This document shows positions 36,625-46,086 of a DNA stretch of 59,305 nt, in pieces. The position numbers and the translations under genes were made by a program. The notes beneath the pieces were generated by a model. It was not told the DNA's origin and ran no database searches. It saw nothing but the letters and a program-made list of their open reading frames with translations. Source of the stretch: an uncultured Prevotellaceae bacterium (GTDB taxonomy: Bacteria > Bacteroidota > Bacteroidia > Bacteroidales > Bacteroidaceae); the NCBI GenBank assembly GCA_902786665.1, contig CADADN010000018.1:1-59305 (forward strand), read 5' to 3'. How positions within the stretch are numbered: position 1 is the stretch's first letter; every line of letters begins with the position of its first letter.

Positions 36625-38454
36625 ATGACGCCCGAAAAGAAAACAGAAGCGACGGGGAAGATGAACATCTTCGACCTGTTGAAGAACATCCTGCCCTTTG
36701 TGCTGCCCTACAAATGGCTCATCGGCGTGACACTGGCTCTCACACTGGTGGGGTCGTTCATGGCCCAGGTCAATGCCGTGGTGCTCGACCGTGCCGTCGA
36801 CGCCATCAACGCCCTCATCCAAAAGCCGCAGTTCTCATGGGGCAGTGCGGTGAGCATCCTCACCACCATCAGCATCATACTCTTGGGAAAAGAGGTGATA
36901 GCGGCCTTGGTGACCTTCTTCCAACGCTACTACGGCGAGCGAATGCGCATACTCGTGAGCCGTGACCTATCGGTAAGCGTTGTGCGGCGCATGCTGTCGT
37001 TCAGGATGGCCTTCTTCACCTCCGAAGGCAACGAGACGGGCAAGTTGCAGTCGCGCATCGACCGTGGCATCATGAGCCTGAGCAACACGGTGAACAACTT
37101 CTTCATCGAAATCCTGCCGCTCTTCACCAGTGCCATCCTTGCGCTGGGCCTGATGTTCATGGCCAATGTCTATGTGGGCCTGGTGGCCCTATGCATCGTG
37201 CCCATCTATTTCTGGGTCACCTACATTCAGGCGAAACGGATGAAAGGCGGGCGCAGGGGCATCTTCGGAGGGCACCAGGCGGTGAGCCAGAGCATCCTCA
37301 ACATCATCGAGAGCATCACCGTCATCAAGTCGTTCAACCGCGAGAAAATCGAGGCCGGGCGACAGGCCGACATCCAGCGTACGATGACCGACCTGCAACT
37401 CAACACCCGCAAGCAAAGCTATATGTTCAACGGCCTAAAGAGCTTCCTCGAACAAATAGGCACCGTGCTCATCATCATCCTCACCGCCTACCTCGTGCTC
37501 ATCGACTATCCCGGGATGACCATCGGCAAGATCATGTACCACGTCATGCTCTTCGCCAATGTGAGCGCCCCCATACGACAGTTGCACCGCATCTACGACG
37601 ACATGAACGACGCCCTCATCTATGCCGAGGGGTTCTTCGGCATCCTCCATGCCGACAACGAGGTGGAGGAGACGGGCAAGCACCGACCGGCACAGGTGAA
37701 GGGCGACTTCCAACTCTCGGGTGTCGACTTCACCTACAGCAACGGCACGCAAGCGCTCTTCGATGTCTCCATGCACATACAAAGCGGAAAAATCACCGCC
37801 CTGGTGGGACTCAGCGGAGCCGGCAAGAGCACCATCGTCAACCTCCTCGACAAGTTCTACCACCCCGACTGCGGAAGCATCACACTCGACGGCGTGGAAC
37901 TGAGTGAATGGGACACACAATGGCTGCGCGAGAACGTGGGCCTGGTGCTCCAAAAGAACCATATCTTCGATGGCACCATCGAGGAGAACATCAAATACGG
38001 CAATCCCGACGCCACGCACGAAGAGGTGGTGAGGGCTGCACAACAAGCCTATATCTACGACCAAATCGTGCAACTGCCCAACGGCTTCGAGACACAGGCG
38101 CTGCAACTCAGCGGAGGACAGCAGCAACGCATCGCCATCGCGAGGATGTTTCTCAAGAACCCGCCCATCATCTTCCTCGACGAACCCACAGCCAGCCTCG
38201 ACGCCATCGCCACTGAGCAAATCAAGGCGAGCATCGACGCCATCAAGGCGGGGCGCACCGTCATCATCATCTCGCACAACATCGGGCAAATCATCGATGC
38301 CGACTACATCTACGTGCTCAAGGAAGGCCACGTCGTGCAAGGAGGAAAACCCGACGAGGTCTACCAACAAGGCGGTGTCTACAAAGACATTTTCGATGCC
38401 AGCGCTCGCAGCATGAACGTGGATAAAATCGCGAACACGATAAAAGAGGATTGA
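36625..38454 (+). CDS. ABC transporter with fused permease and ATPase (exporter type)
   Basis: 609 residues, a half-transporter expected to dimerise in the inner membrane. The transmembrane domain has five to six segments over about 20-320 (LIGVTLALTLVGSFMAQ at the start). In the ATPase domain are Walker A LVGLSGAGKST near 392, signature LSGGQQQRIAIAR near 495, Walker B PIIFLDEPTASLD near 515 and the switch His in IIISHN. All are intact. The start at 36625 (MTPEKKTEA) is chosen because a -7 promoter box lies inside the longer frame. No substrate-binding protein is near. Lipid, drug or peptide export cannot be separated from sequence. Confidence 0.92.
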   Translation: MTPEKKTEATGKMNIFDLLKNILPFVLPYKWLIGVTLALTLVGSFMAQVNAVVLDRAVDAINALIQKPQFSWGSAVSILTTISIILLGKEVIAALVTFFQRYYGERMRILVSRDLSVSVVRRMLSFRMAFFTSEGNETGKLQSRIDRGIMSLSNTVNNFFIEILPLFTSAILALGLMFMANVYVGLVALCIVPIYFWVTYIQAKRMKGGRRGIFGGHQAVSQSILNIIESITVIKSFNREKIEAGRQADIQRTMTDLQLNTRKQSYMFNGLKSFLEQIGTVLIIILTAYLVLIDYPGMTIGKIMYHVMLFANVSAPIRQLHRIYDDMNDALIYAEGFFGILHADNEVEETGKHRPAQVKGDFQLSGVDFTYSNGTQALFDVSMHIQSGKITALVGLSGAGKSTIVNLLDKFYHPDCGSITLDGVELSEWDTQWLRENVGLVLQKNHIFDGTIEENIKYGNPDATHEEVVRAAQQAYIYDQIVQLPNGFETQALQLSGGQQQRIAIARMFLKNPPIIFLDEPTASLDAIATEQIKASIDAIKAGRTVIIISHNIGQIIDADYIYVLKEGHVVQGGKPDEVYQQGGVYKDIFDASARSMNVDKIANTIKED

Positions 38455-38455
38455 A

Positions 38456-38505
38456 AATTGAAGATTTGAGATTTGAGATTTGAGATTGGAAATTTGAGAT
38501 TGGAG
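38456..38505. repeat. GATTTGA tandem repeat
   Basis: ATTTGAG / ATTGGAG units of 7-8 bases run about seven times directly after the ABC gene. The related AAAATTGAAAATTG run occurs after hisC (11369-11390). Both look like slippage-prone spacer DNA. Confidence 0.65.
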
Positions 38506-38536
38506 ATTCACGCCAAGAATAGCGGTGCAAAAAATA

Positions 38537-38560
38537 AGGGCGGGCATTGTGCCCGCCCTA
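38537..38560. repeat. GGGCGGG/CCCGCCC palindromic repeat, short copy
   Basis: AGGGCGGGCATTGTGCCCGC plus CCT, a clean palindrome between the converging ABC transporter and lipoprotein genes. Possibly serves as a stem in both transcripts. Confidence 0.65.
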
Positions 38561-38588
38561 AAATCAAGTCTTAGCCCACTTTTCTTCA

Positions 38589-39386
38589 TTAGAAATCAGA
38601 TGGTGCGATATCAGCACGGAAGACTTCGACACCTCTTTTATCATTGTATATGTATACAAAATGAATATCTTCATCAACCATCTCTTGTTTGTTAATCATA
38701 ATACTTTTCTCCGCCTTCAAATCACTTATCAATTGCTTTTTCATAGCAACTTTATCAGATGATGACAAATCAGACGGATTAATCCGTTGATTGATTTTGA
38801 CCACATAATAAATTTTATTGCCTTTTACATAAGCATCAGTTATCCAAATCCCATCCCCTAAATCTTGAGGAAATTTCATCTCCGATATTTCCATTTTTGT
38901 CAATTCCAAGAATGAATAGCCTTCTAATTCTCCTTTGTCTGTTTTTTCCTTGATTTCTTTAAGCTTGTCTGCTGGTATTTCAATTGTACGGAGTTTTTTC
39001 CCTGACTCTTCTGACCTGTAAATCATTTTTATACCCAATGCGTTTTCGATAAACATATCTATAGAAGCACTTGGAACATTGGAAACAATCCGTGCTAAAT
39101 TTTTTTCGGAATTAACGAGTTCTTCTGAACTTGCAATATCTTTCCAATCCTCGTCAGAAATAACATATGTATAGGCAACGATATCACCATCTAAAACCAC
39201 ACTAGTGATAGTAATCCCTGTCCCTTCTATAGGCATAGGCAATTGCTTTTGAAGAGACTTGATTTCCTGCTCGATTGGTCCACGTAATTTCGTTTTCTTT
39301 TGAGAAGAGTTATTAAAACAAGAAGCTGTAAACACAAACATCAAGACTAAAAGTGCAAGATGGACAAAAAAGGAATTCTTTCTCAT
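38589..39386 (-). CDS. Hypothetical lipoprotein
   Basis: 265 residues with a lipoprotein signal (LLVLMFVFTASC, Cys23). The mature part mixes helices and strands, with repeated GI.I...V..D patterns and a C-terminal VYIYNDKRGVEVF strand. No family is recognised. The gene is clearly more AT-rich than the ABC and B12 genes around it, which may reflect transfer, or only a surface protein under other codon use. It converges with the ABC gene and is followed upstream by 560 bases without a gene. Confidence 0.72.
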   Translation of the reverse strand: MRKNSFFVHLALLVLMFVFTASCFNNSSQKKTKLRGPIEQEIKSLQKQLPMPIEGTGITITSVVLDGDIVAYTYVISDEDWKDIASSEELVNSEKNLARIVSNVPSASIDMFIENALGIKMIYRSEESGKKLRTIEIPADKLKEIKEKTDKGELEGYSFLELTKMEISEMKFPQDLGDGIWITDAYVKGNKIYYVVKINQRINPSDLSSSDKVAMKKQLISDLKAEKSIMINKQEMVDEDIHFVYIYNDKRGVEVFRADIAPSDF

Positions 39387-39658
39387 AATATTAAAATTGA
39401 ATGATTAAACATCTTATTGTTCGTAAGCGGCCTGTCTGGCCTCCTCATGCATTGCATGCAATCAAAGGGAGACTTCAATGACATTTCAGCGGGTAAAGTT
39501 AACATTTTTTCCTAAAACAGGAAAGAAAAGAAAAGAAAAAATCACTAATTCTTTCATTTAAGTTTTGCATTCACTCAACTTTTTGACGTTAATGGGAAGT
39601 GCCCCCTCTACCCCACCCTGCGGACAACCCCTCCCGGAGACAAACCTGCGACGGGAGG

Positions 39659-39733
39659 AGAGATGCGCACCGCCCTTTAGCTCATATAGCTCACTTCCAC
39701 TTTTTAAAGTAGGCTCAAGATTGAACATACTTT
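39659..39733. repeat. Second copy of the MITE-like right end
   Basis: GAGATGCGCACCGCCCTTTA, then CTCACTTCCACTTTTTAAAG, then TAGGCTCAAGATTG match the right end of the element at 11398-11616. A C-rich stretch (39600-39640) precedes it as in that element, but I find no left end. The rest of 39387-39945 holds no gene. Confidence 0.6.
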
Positions 39734-39928
39734 ATGCATATATGCCCAAGAAGTGCTTTATTGCTCCAAAACGATTTTTATATATTTGGAGTGTCCTTTT
39801 CACCACAGCATTCTGAGAATTGTTGCCCGCCCCCTCTTGTTCTGAGCCATTCAAGATAATTTTTGAGTTCACTCTAAAAAGTGTACTCATTTTTTTATTT
39901 TTTTGTATCTATCAACGGATTTTTTCAC

Positions 39929-39936
39929 TACCTTTG
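39929..39936 (+). promoter_or_regulatory. Promoter -7 element before the cobalamin riboswitch
   Basis: TACCTTTG matches TAnnTTTG; the nearest TTG (39903-39905) is 23 bases upstream, a little far. Transcription would begin just before the riboswitch. Confidence 0.55.
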
Positions 39937-39945
39937 CCACTGATT

Positions 39946-40108
39946 CAGAGGTTCGCGTGTCGCGATGAAATGGGAACGGGGTGAGAATCCCCGACTGTCC
40001 CGCAGCTGTAAGGCCCTTTTATCGCCTCCAAGCGTGTTGCCACTGCCAGTTTTTTCATAGGCGGGAAGGTGCTTGGCGGTAGGGTCGAAGTCAGAAGACC
40101 AGCCTCTG
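39946..40108 (+). promoter_or_regulatory. Cobalamin (AdoCbl-type) riboswitch
   Basis: Conserved parts appear in order: CAGAGG (P1 strand), GGGAACGGGGTGAGAATCCC, CGACTGTCCCGCAGCTGTAA, GCCACTG, the GGGAAGG segment, and the B12 box AGTCAGAAGACCAGCCTCTG whose end pairs with P1. About 58 bases separate it from the downstream start codon, including a CCGAGATTCTCGG hairpin and a run of seven T, so control may act on transcription or translation. It should lower expression of the uptake genes when the cofactor is plentiful. Confidence 0.95.
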
Positions 40109-40166
40109 GAGATTGTTTCATGCCCGAGATTCTCGGAGTAAGGATGGAGGGCGCAACCGTTTTTTT

Positions 40167-41315
40167 ATGATGAAGAACAAAGTGATGTTGTTCTGCGCAC
40201 TTTGCGCAGCAGTATGGGCATTTTTGTCGTGCAAGCAGAATGCCAGGACAGGCGACGTGGGCTATGTTGTCGACTCCTTGAGCGGCCCCAAATACGCCAA
40301 GGGATACACAGTGAAGACACTGTCGAATGGCGTGCGGCTGGTGGATGTCGCCGACCCTCAGAAAGACAAGGACCACATGCCGATATCCTACCACTTCGCC
40401 TTGGTGCCCAAGGATGTCAAGGCCGAGGTGCCAGAGGGTTATACCGAGGTGAAGGTTCCCATCGACCGTACCATCGTGATGACGATGCTGCAGATGTCCA
40501 ACTTCACCGCCCTCGACGCCCATGACGTCATCAAGGGAATCACCGGCACGAAAAACCTTTTCGACAAGGACATCCTTGCGCGAGTGAAGAAGGGTGACAT
40601 TGTCAAAATCGGCATGGAAGGTGAGTTTGACACAGAACTCATCCTGGCCGCCAATCCCCAGGTGATATTCATCTCCCCCTTCAAGCGTGGCGGCTATGAC
40701 ACCATCAAGGAGACCGGCATCACACTCATCCCACACCTGGGATACAAGGAACTCGACCCGCTGGGTCAGGCGGAATGGGTGAAATACATCGCCATGTTCA
40801 TAGGCAAGGAGAAAGAGGCCGACAAGGTCTTTGCCGAGATAGAAAGCCGCTACCTCGATTTGAAGAAAAAGGTGGAAGGGACGACGACACGCCCGACGGT
40901 CTTCAGCGGCGAGATGCACGGCGGCAACTGGTATGCCGTGGGAGGGAAGAACTACCTGGCGCAGATTTTCCGTGACGCGGGAGCAGAATACGTGCTGAAA
41001 GACGACAACACGGGAGGCGTCCCCATCGAATACGAACAGATGTATGCCACGGCGGCGAATGCCGACTACTGGCGCATCCTCAACAGTTTCCCCGGCGACT
41101 TCTCCTATGAGGCGCTGAAATCATCCGAGCCACGCAACGCCCTGTTCAAGGCGTTCAAGGACCGCCATGTCATCTACTGCAACATGAAGCAGACGCCATA
41201 TTATGAGATTTCACCCGTGAAGCCCGATGTGGTGCTTGCCGACTTTGTGGCCATCTTCCATCCCGAACTGATGCCCGAGGATTACCAACCCACGTTCTAT
41301 CAACTGTTGAAATAG
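40167..41315 (+). CDS. btuF: Cobalamin ABC transporter substrate-binding lipoprotein (BtuF-like)
   Basis: A periplasmic binding protein of the metal-chelate/B12 type, 383 residues, lipid-anchored (AVWAFLSC, Cys22). The two lobes are visible: first lobe with DRTIVMTMLQMSNFTALDA, second with the TVFSGEMHGGNWYAVGGKNY region. The specificity for B12 rests on the riboswitch directly upstream and the cobalamin biosynthesis operon nearby; siderophore or haem binding cannot be excluded from the protein alone. The start at ATG 40167 (or 40170) is chosen because the signal peptide begins there; the longer frame would read into the leader RNA. Confidence 0.85.
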   Translation: MMKNKVMLFCALCAAVWAFLSCKQNARTGDVGYVVDSLSGPKYAKGYTVKTLSNGVRLVDVADPQKDKDHMPISYHFALVPKDVKAEVPEGYTEVKVPIDRTIVMTMLQMSNFTALDAHDVIKGITGTKNLFDKDILARVKKGDIVKIGMEGEFDTELILAANPQVIFISPFKRGGYDTIKETGITLIPHLGYKELDPLGQAEWVKYIAMFIGKEKEADKVFAEIESRYLDLKKKVEGTTTRPTVFSGEMHGGNWYAVGGKNYLAQIFRDAGAEYVLKDDNTGGVPIEYEQMYATAANADYWRILNSFPGDFSYEALKSSEPRNALFKAFKDRHVIYCNMKQTPYYEISPVKPDVVLADFVAIFHPELMPEDYQPTFYQLLK

Positions 41316-41319
41316 GGTG

Positions 41320-42351
41320 ATGAGAAGTCCACTCGCCTTGACGCTCTTGCAGGTATTGCTATTGGTGGTGTTGTTCGTGCTCAACCTGTTGCTTGGCACG
41401 GTACACATCCCCGTGGGCGATATCTGTGGGATTTTGTTGGGCGGCGGCGACAACGAGATATGGCGCAACATCGTCATCAATTCCCGCGTCCCCCAGGCGT
41501 TGACCGCCATGGTGGCGGGTGCGGGCCTTGCTGTGAGCGGTCTCCAGATGCAGACGGTGTTCCGCAACCCACTCGCCGGACCTTCGGTGCTCGGTATTTC
41601 CAACGGAGCCTCCCTTGGCGTGGCGTTTGTCGTACTTCTCTCTGGTTCGTTGGGGGGAGTGGCTCTCAGCCGTCTCGGCTATCTTGGCGACGTGGCGATG
41701 TCCATCGCCGCCGTTGTCGGTGCGCTGGCGGTATTGGGCCTCATCGCGTATATCTCCCAGAAAGTGAAGGGTGACGTGACTTTGCTCATCATCGGCGTGA
41801 TGATAGGCTATCTGGCCACCGCCATCATCGGGGTGTTGAAGTTCTTCTCCGCCGAGGAGGACGTAAAGGCGTTTGTCATCTGGGGCCTTGGCTCTTTCGG
41901 CCGTGTGTCAGGCGACCAGATGGTACTCTTCGTCACCCTGATGGCCATCCTTCTCCCTCTGAGCATGCTGCTGGTGAAGACCATGAACCTGTTGCTTCTG
42001 GGTGACGCCTACGCCAAGAACCTTGGTCTCAACATCCAACGTTCGCGCTTGTTGGTCATCATCAGTTCGGGAGTGTTGGTCGCCATCGTCACCGCCTATT
42101 GCGGTCCGATCATGTTCATCGGTCTAGCCGTGCCCCATCTGGCACGCGCCATCTACCATTCCAGCGACCACCGTATATTGATGCCCGGGACGATGCTGGC
42201 AGGAGGAATCCTTGCTTTGGTTTGCAATCTCATCGCCCGCATGCCAGGTTTCGAGGGAGCGTTGCCAGTCAACTCCGTCACCGCCCTGGTCGGTGCGCCG
42301 GTCATCGCCAGCGTGCTGTTCCGGAGGAGCAAGAACGACGAGCAATATTGA
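41320..42351 (+). CDS. btuC: FecCD-family ABC permease (BtuC-like)
   Basis: 343 residues with about ten membrane segments. GLAVSGLQMQTVFRNPLAGP and LGISNGASLG are hallmark motifs of the FecCD/BtuC family, and GPIMFIGLAVPHLAR is the coupling region to the ATPase. It starts 4 bases after the btuF stop and so shares its riboswitch. The ATPase partner (BtuD), normally next, is absent here; the following gene is on the other strand. The short TAGGAGG-like repeat 42353-42386 lies after the stop. Confidence 0.9.
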   Translation: MRSPLALTLLQVLLLVVLFVLNLLLGTVHIPVGDICGILLGGGDNEIWRNIVINSRVPQALTAMVAGAGLAVSGLQMQTVFRNPLAGPSVLGISNGASLGVAFVVLLSGSLGGVALSRLGYLGDVAMSIAAVVGALAVLGLIAYISQKVKGDVTLLIIGVMIGYLATAIIGVLKFFSAEEDVKAFVIWGLGSFGRVSGDQMVLFVTLMAILLPLSMLLVKTMNLLLLGDAYAKNLGLNIQRSRLLVIISSGVLVAIVTAYCGPIMFIGLAVPHLARAIYHSSDHRILMPGTMLAGGILALVCNLIARMPGFEGALPVNSVTALVGAPVIASVLFRRSKNDEQY

Positions 42352-42352
42352 C

Positions 42353-42386
42353 AGGAGGAATTAGGAGGTAATAGGAAAGTTTTAGG
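42353..42386 (+). repeat. TAGGAGG-type short repeat, right of the WG gene
   Basis: AGGAGGAATTAGGAGGTAAT is followed by AGGAAAGTTTTAGGA. Similar sequence flanks the other side of the WG-repeat gene at 43641-43700. Confidence 0.5.
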
Positions 42387-42412
42387 ATGGCGGCTCGCTT
42401 GCCATTGTCACC

Positions 42413-43615
42413 CTACCTTTCAATGGCTTCCCGCAAAGACAAGTCTGCGACATTCAACCACGTGCACGGTATGACCACCTTTCCGGTCTTGTCGATGAAG
42501 CCCCATTTGCCATTGTCGTGCTGCACCGGAGCCAGGCCTTCGGAGAAATCATCGGAATCATTCCACTCAAATGGGCTTACCATATTCCCTGCCTTGTCGA
42601 TGAAGCCCCATTTGCCATTGTCATCCTTCACACGAACCAGGCCTTCAGAGAAATCACTGGCAATATTCCACTTGCACGGTATGACCACCTTCCCAGTCTT
42701 GTCGATAAAGTTCTCCACGCCATATTCGTCCCTCACCTTGGACAATCCATCGGAGAAATCATTGGCAAAATCCCACTCGCACGGAATGACCACCATTCCT
42801 GTTTTGTCGATGAAGCCTCTATTGTCATTGTCGCCCTTCACCATGGCGAGGTCTTCGGAGAAATTCCAAGCATCCTTCCACTTGCACGGTAAGACCACCT
42901 TTCCAGTCTTGTCGATGAAGCCAAACTTGTCATTGTCATCCTGTACTATGGCCAGACCTTTAGAGAATCTCCAGGCATCCTTCCACTTGCACGGGACGAC
43001 CACCTTTCCACTCTTGTCGATGAAGCCCAACTTGCCATTGTGGTCCCTCACCAGGCCTAAGCCATCAGAGAAATCCCAGGCATCCGCCCACTTGCACGTT
43101 GCGACCACCTTTCCCGTCTTGTCGATGAAGCCCCACTTGCCATCGTCGTCCTGCACAACAGCCAACCCTTCGGAGAAGTCCCCTGCATCCTTCCACTTGC
43201 ACGGTACGACCATCTTTCCAGTCGTATCGATGAAGCCCCACTTGTCATTGTCGTCCTGCACACCAGCCAGTCCTTCGGAGAAATCCCTGACGTCCTCCCA
43301 CTTGCACGGGCAGGCCACCTTTCCGCTCTTGTCGATGAAGCCCCAATTGTAATTATCGTCCTGCACACCAGCCAGGCCTCCAGAGAAATCCTTGGCTTCC
43401 TCCCATTTGCACGGTATGACCACCATTCCGGTCTTGTCGATGAAGCCGAACTTCACATTGTCGTCCTGCACTCTTATCAAGCCATCATGGATAAAGCCTC
43501 CATCGGTGTTTGTTTCGTTCACTATCTCTAACTCCTCGATGTCGGCTTGTCCAAAGGCCGGGATGGCGGCCGCCATCAGAAGTATCATCGCGCTGATGAA
43601 ATGCATGATTTTCAT
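42413..43615 (-). CDS. Secreted WG-repeat protein
   Basis: 400 residues: a signal peptide (MILLMAAAIPAFGQ), a short lead, then ten repeats of exactly 35 residues and a short end. Each repeat follows L.xVQDDN.KWGFIDKTGKVV and then PCKW.DA.DFSEG, the WG (KWG) repeat family, which is often found in bacterial surface or periplasmic proteins and of uncertain role. The repeats are very alike at DNA level (105-bp period), so they expand or shrink easily. Start chosen at ATG 43615; the longer frame runs into CotH. Possibly the last gene of a dockerin-CotH-WG unit. Confidence 0.85.
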   Translation of the reverse strand: MKIMHFISAMILLMAAAIPAFGQADIEELEIVNETNTDGGFIHDGLIRVQDDNVKFGFIDKTGMVVIPCKWEEAKDFSGGLAGVQDDNYNWGFIDKSGKVACPCKWEDVRDFSEGLAGVQDDNDKWGFIDTTGKMVVPCKWKDAGDFSEGLAVVQDDDGKWGFIDKTGKVVATCKWADAWDFSDGLGLVRDHNGKLGFIDKSGKVVVPCKWKDAWRFSKGLAIVQDDNDKFGFIDKTGKVVLPCKWKDAWNFSEDLAMVKGDNDNRGFIDKTGMVVIPCEWDFANDFSDGLSKVRDEYGVENFIDKTGKVVIPCKWNIASDFSEGLVRVKDDNGKWGFIDKAGNMVSPFEWNDSDDFSEGLAPVQHDNGKWGFIDKTGKVVIPCTWLNVADLSLREAIER

Positions 43616-43640
43616 TGTTGTATTTTTTATAGGTAAGACC

Positions 43641-43700
43641 GAATGTGTTTTTATAGGAGGTTTTAGGAGAGAATAGGAGGTGATAGGAAGTGATAGGAGG
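43641..43700 (+). repeat. TAGGAGG-type short repeat, left of the WG gene
   Basis: TATAGGAGGTTTTAGGAGAG, then AATAGGAGGTGATAGGAAGT and GATAGGAGG: six TAGGA units about 9-10 bases apart. Reminiscent of the GAGTTATAGGGG variants of the large arrays, and also on plus. Confidence 0.55.
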
Positions 43701-43713
43701 ATGTTCTCCAAGG

Positions 43714-46023
43714 TCAGCGCATCACCTTCAGGGTCTTTCCATTGCTGTAACGGATGATGTTGAGTCCCTTTTGGATGCCGTCGATGCGCACACCCCTCAT
43801 GTCGTGGATGTCGGTGATGGCGGGAGCCTCCTCCGTGGTGGCGATGCCATCGGTGAAGGTATCGAGCGTGAGGTAGTTGGCCTGGTTGTCGTCGGTTTCC
43901 AACCACGCCCTGTTGGCACCCATCTTCACTTGTCCATCCTCCTTCACGCGGTAGAAGCCGGTCTTGCCATTGTGTACTTGCAGCACGTAGCCACCCTGAG
44001 GCACGAAGCGAGCTGCGAGCACGCCACACAACGAACCTTCGCAGTGGATGCCGGTGTTGTCATCCTCCACAGGTTCCTCGGTGTAGCCGGTGAGGAGGTA
44101 TCTCCCTGGTGCAGCCTCCACCAAGTAGGACTTGTATGCTTCCGGCTCATCCACACGCCTTAGGATGAGCGAGCCATTGCCACACCGCCCGTCCACGGCA
44201 TAAAGCGTCATTCCCTCCGGCAATGCGAAGCGGAAAGGTATGCAAAGGGTGCTCCATCCAGCAGAACTCACTTCGAGGACATAGGATATGGGGATGGAAG
44301 TGAAGGTGTAGCCAGTGAGACGGTCCATGGCAGCGATGTGAGCCACCAAATAGGGATGGATGCGTCCCAGGCTGTCAAGACGGCCTGTTTGCTTAAAGGG
44401 CCGTACGCCCGTGGTTTCTTCCGAATTCTGGTAGAGGCGGTATCTTGTTTTCACCACGCTGTTTTTCTCGAAGGTGGTTTCTGCATCCCATTCCGGGGCT
44501 TTGGAGAAAGTGCTGTAGTTGAAGGGCAGTTGGTGCCAAGGCTCATTGTCCACATCGGGTGTGAGGCTATGGCTTCCCGGCCATTTCTCGTAGTCTTCGG
44601 CAAGGGAGGTTTCTCCTATGGTGTAGTACCAATCGTCGAAGAGGGCATAGAGGTTGTCTGCATTGATGATGCCTTGGTCGCGCAGCCACGCCCATCGCTC
44701 CCACATCTCTTTTTTGAAGTATGGATATACCCAACGTGTGGGGCAGTGTATGAAAGTCTGCTTTGACAAAAGTCTCATTTGATTATAGTACCCTCCTTGA
44801 AGGATGCGGTATGTTCCATATCCGAAAGTGTTGTCGAGGTCGTAAGGTACTACGAACCATTTCTTTCCATCGTATGTGAACCACTGATAGTTTTTTGACA
44901 CACCGTCCCAATTGACGGTGAGCAGGTTGTGCAGCATGTAGTCGATGACACTTGTCACGTCGAGGTGTTCCTCCAATTTGGCACGTATTTCTTCATTGCT
45001 TGCCTTGGCGTTGACCAATGCCTCAACCTCCTTGTAACAATTTGCGAAATCTTGCAGGTATTTCTTCACCTTGGCAGAGTTTTGCTTCCGCTCGCGAGTC
45101 TTCTCGTCGTCGCTTTCCAAATTGTAATAAGGCGAGGTCTCGTCCATCAGTTCCCCACCTATGTCATCGTCGTAGACATTCCCGTCCATATCGTAAAGGT
45201 CTTTTGGTGTTCTCACAGAAATGTGTTTCCATGCAATGGTTCCCAAGAAGAAATTGTCGCGGTTGAGTTGATAAGGCCCTTTTCCCTCGATGTGAATATG
45301 CTCCGGTGTGTTCTTCTTCTGGTTCATGTTCTTGCGGTGCTTCTTCAGCTGCCAGCAATATTGCCCATAATATTCACCGTTGAAATAGAGTTTCACCGGG
45401 AAGGCGTCGGGGTGGCAGAGTGCGCGTGGGTCGGGTTTCTTGATGTCGGCGCGCTCCCAAAGGCGTCCTGTCTCTCCGCGTCCTTGTGTCATGAGGTCGT
45501 AGGTGCGATAGGCAATGATGCCAGTGCCTTTGAACAAGTCGTTGTAGAAGGCTTTGAGGTGGAAGGCATCCTGCGACACCCAGTCGCCGAAGGTGATTTC
45601 GGGCGTTTCGTCGCCCACCCATTCGTCATCACAGAAGTCAACTTTGAAATTCCTCTTCGGGTAGGTGGTGGAGTTTTGTCCTTGCACGCTTGTGATGATG
45701 CGCTTCTTGAAATAGTTGCCATTGCCGTCGTATATTTCCAGCCAACGGAAATAGTTGACGTCTTTCCGAGTTGGGATGTTGGTCTTCGTGCCGGTGATGT
45801 TGACATAGGCGCATGTGGGCATGGGCAGCGTGATGGTGACACTGTCACTCCAATCGGTTATGATGTCGGCGAGACCACGCGACTGTATGCACTCGTTGAA
45901 GGTTGCCTGTGCCATGGCTTGGTAGAGGGAGAGGAGTATGGCTGGAAGTGTCAGTACCAAGCGCAAGGTGATGCCGAAAGGTTTCCGGTGGTGTAAATGC
46001 AATGAGGTGGTGGATGATTTCAT
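43714..46023 (-). CDS. CotH-family secreted protein with C-terminal sorting tail
   Basis: 769 residues with a signal peptide ending in LYQAMAQ. The CotH kinase-like domain (about 50-420) shows YPKRNFKVDF, DAFHLKAFYNDLFKG, PVKLYFNGEYYGQYCW and VPYDLDNTFGYG. CotH proteins in spore formers are atypical protein kinases; in Bacteroidetes and rumen bacteria they are often linked to extracellular or dockerin-bearing complexes. The C-terminus is a beta-rich module (SAGWSTLCIPFRFALPEG) and a tail DMRGVRIDGIQKGLNII...GKTLKVMR of the type IX class. A dockerin-domain gene lies 63 bases upstream. Whether it phosphorylates a partner is unknown. Confidence 0.83.
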   Translation of the reverse strand: MKSSTTSLHLHHRKPFGITLRLVLTLPAILLSLYQAMAQATFNECIQSRGLADIITDWSDSVTITLPMPTCAYVNITGTKTNIPTRKDVNYFRWLEIYDGNGNYFKKRIITSVQGQNSTTYPKRNFKVDFCDDEWVGDETPEITFGDWVSQDAFHLKAFYNDLFKGTGIIAYRTYDLMTQGRGETGRLWERADIKKPDPRALCHPDAFPVKLYFNGEYYGQYCWQLKKHRKNMNQKKNTPEHIHIEGKGPYQLNRDNFFLGTIAWKHISVRTPKDLYDMDGNVYDDDIGGELMDETSPYYNLESDDEKTRERKQNSAKVKKYLQDFANCYKEVEALVNAKASNEEIRAKLEEHLDVTSVIDYMLHNLLTVNWDGVSKNYQWFTYDGKKWFVVPYDLDNTFGYGTYRILQGGYYNQMRLLSKQTFIHCPTRWVYPYFKKEMWERWAWLRDQGIINADNLYALFDDWYYTIGETSLAEDYEKWPGSHSLTPDVDNEPWHQLPFNYSTFSKAPEWDAETTFEKNSVVKTRYRLYQNSEETTGVRPFKQTGRLDSLGRIHPYLVAHIAAMDRLTGYTFTSIPISYVLEVSSAGWSTLCIPFRFALPEGMTLYAVDGRCGNGSLILRRVDEPEAYKSYLVEAAPGRYLLTGYTEEPVEDDNTGIHCEGSLCGVLAARFVPQGGYVLQVHNGKTGFYRVKEDGQVKMGANRAWLETDDNQANYLTLDTFTDGIATTEEAPAITDIHDMRGVRIDGIQKGLNIIRYSNGKTLKVMR

Positions 46024-46086
46024 TGGATGGGTGCTTGTCTTTTATTTCGGACGGGATGCTTTCTTGATAGCAAGCTTGCAGTCTCG

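Noticed and set aside
42413-43615. 105-bp periodic DNA as a CRISPR or satellite array
   Set aside because: The period is a multiple of three and encodes regular WG repeats in one open frame after a signal peptide.
43616-44029. N-terminal extension of the WG protein
   Set aside because: It overlaps the CotH gene in another frame, lacks family features, and the ATG at 43615 starts a clear signal peptide.
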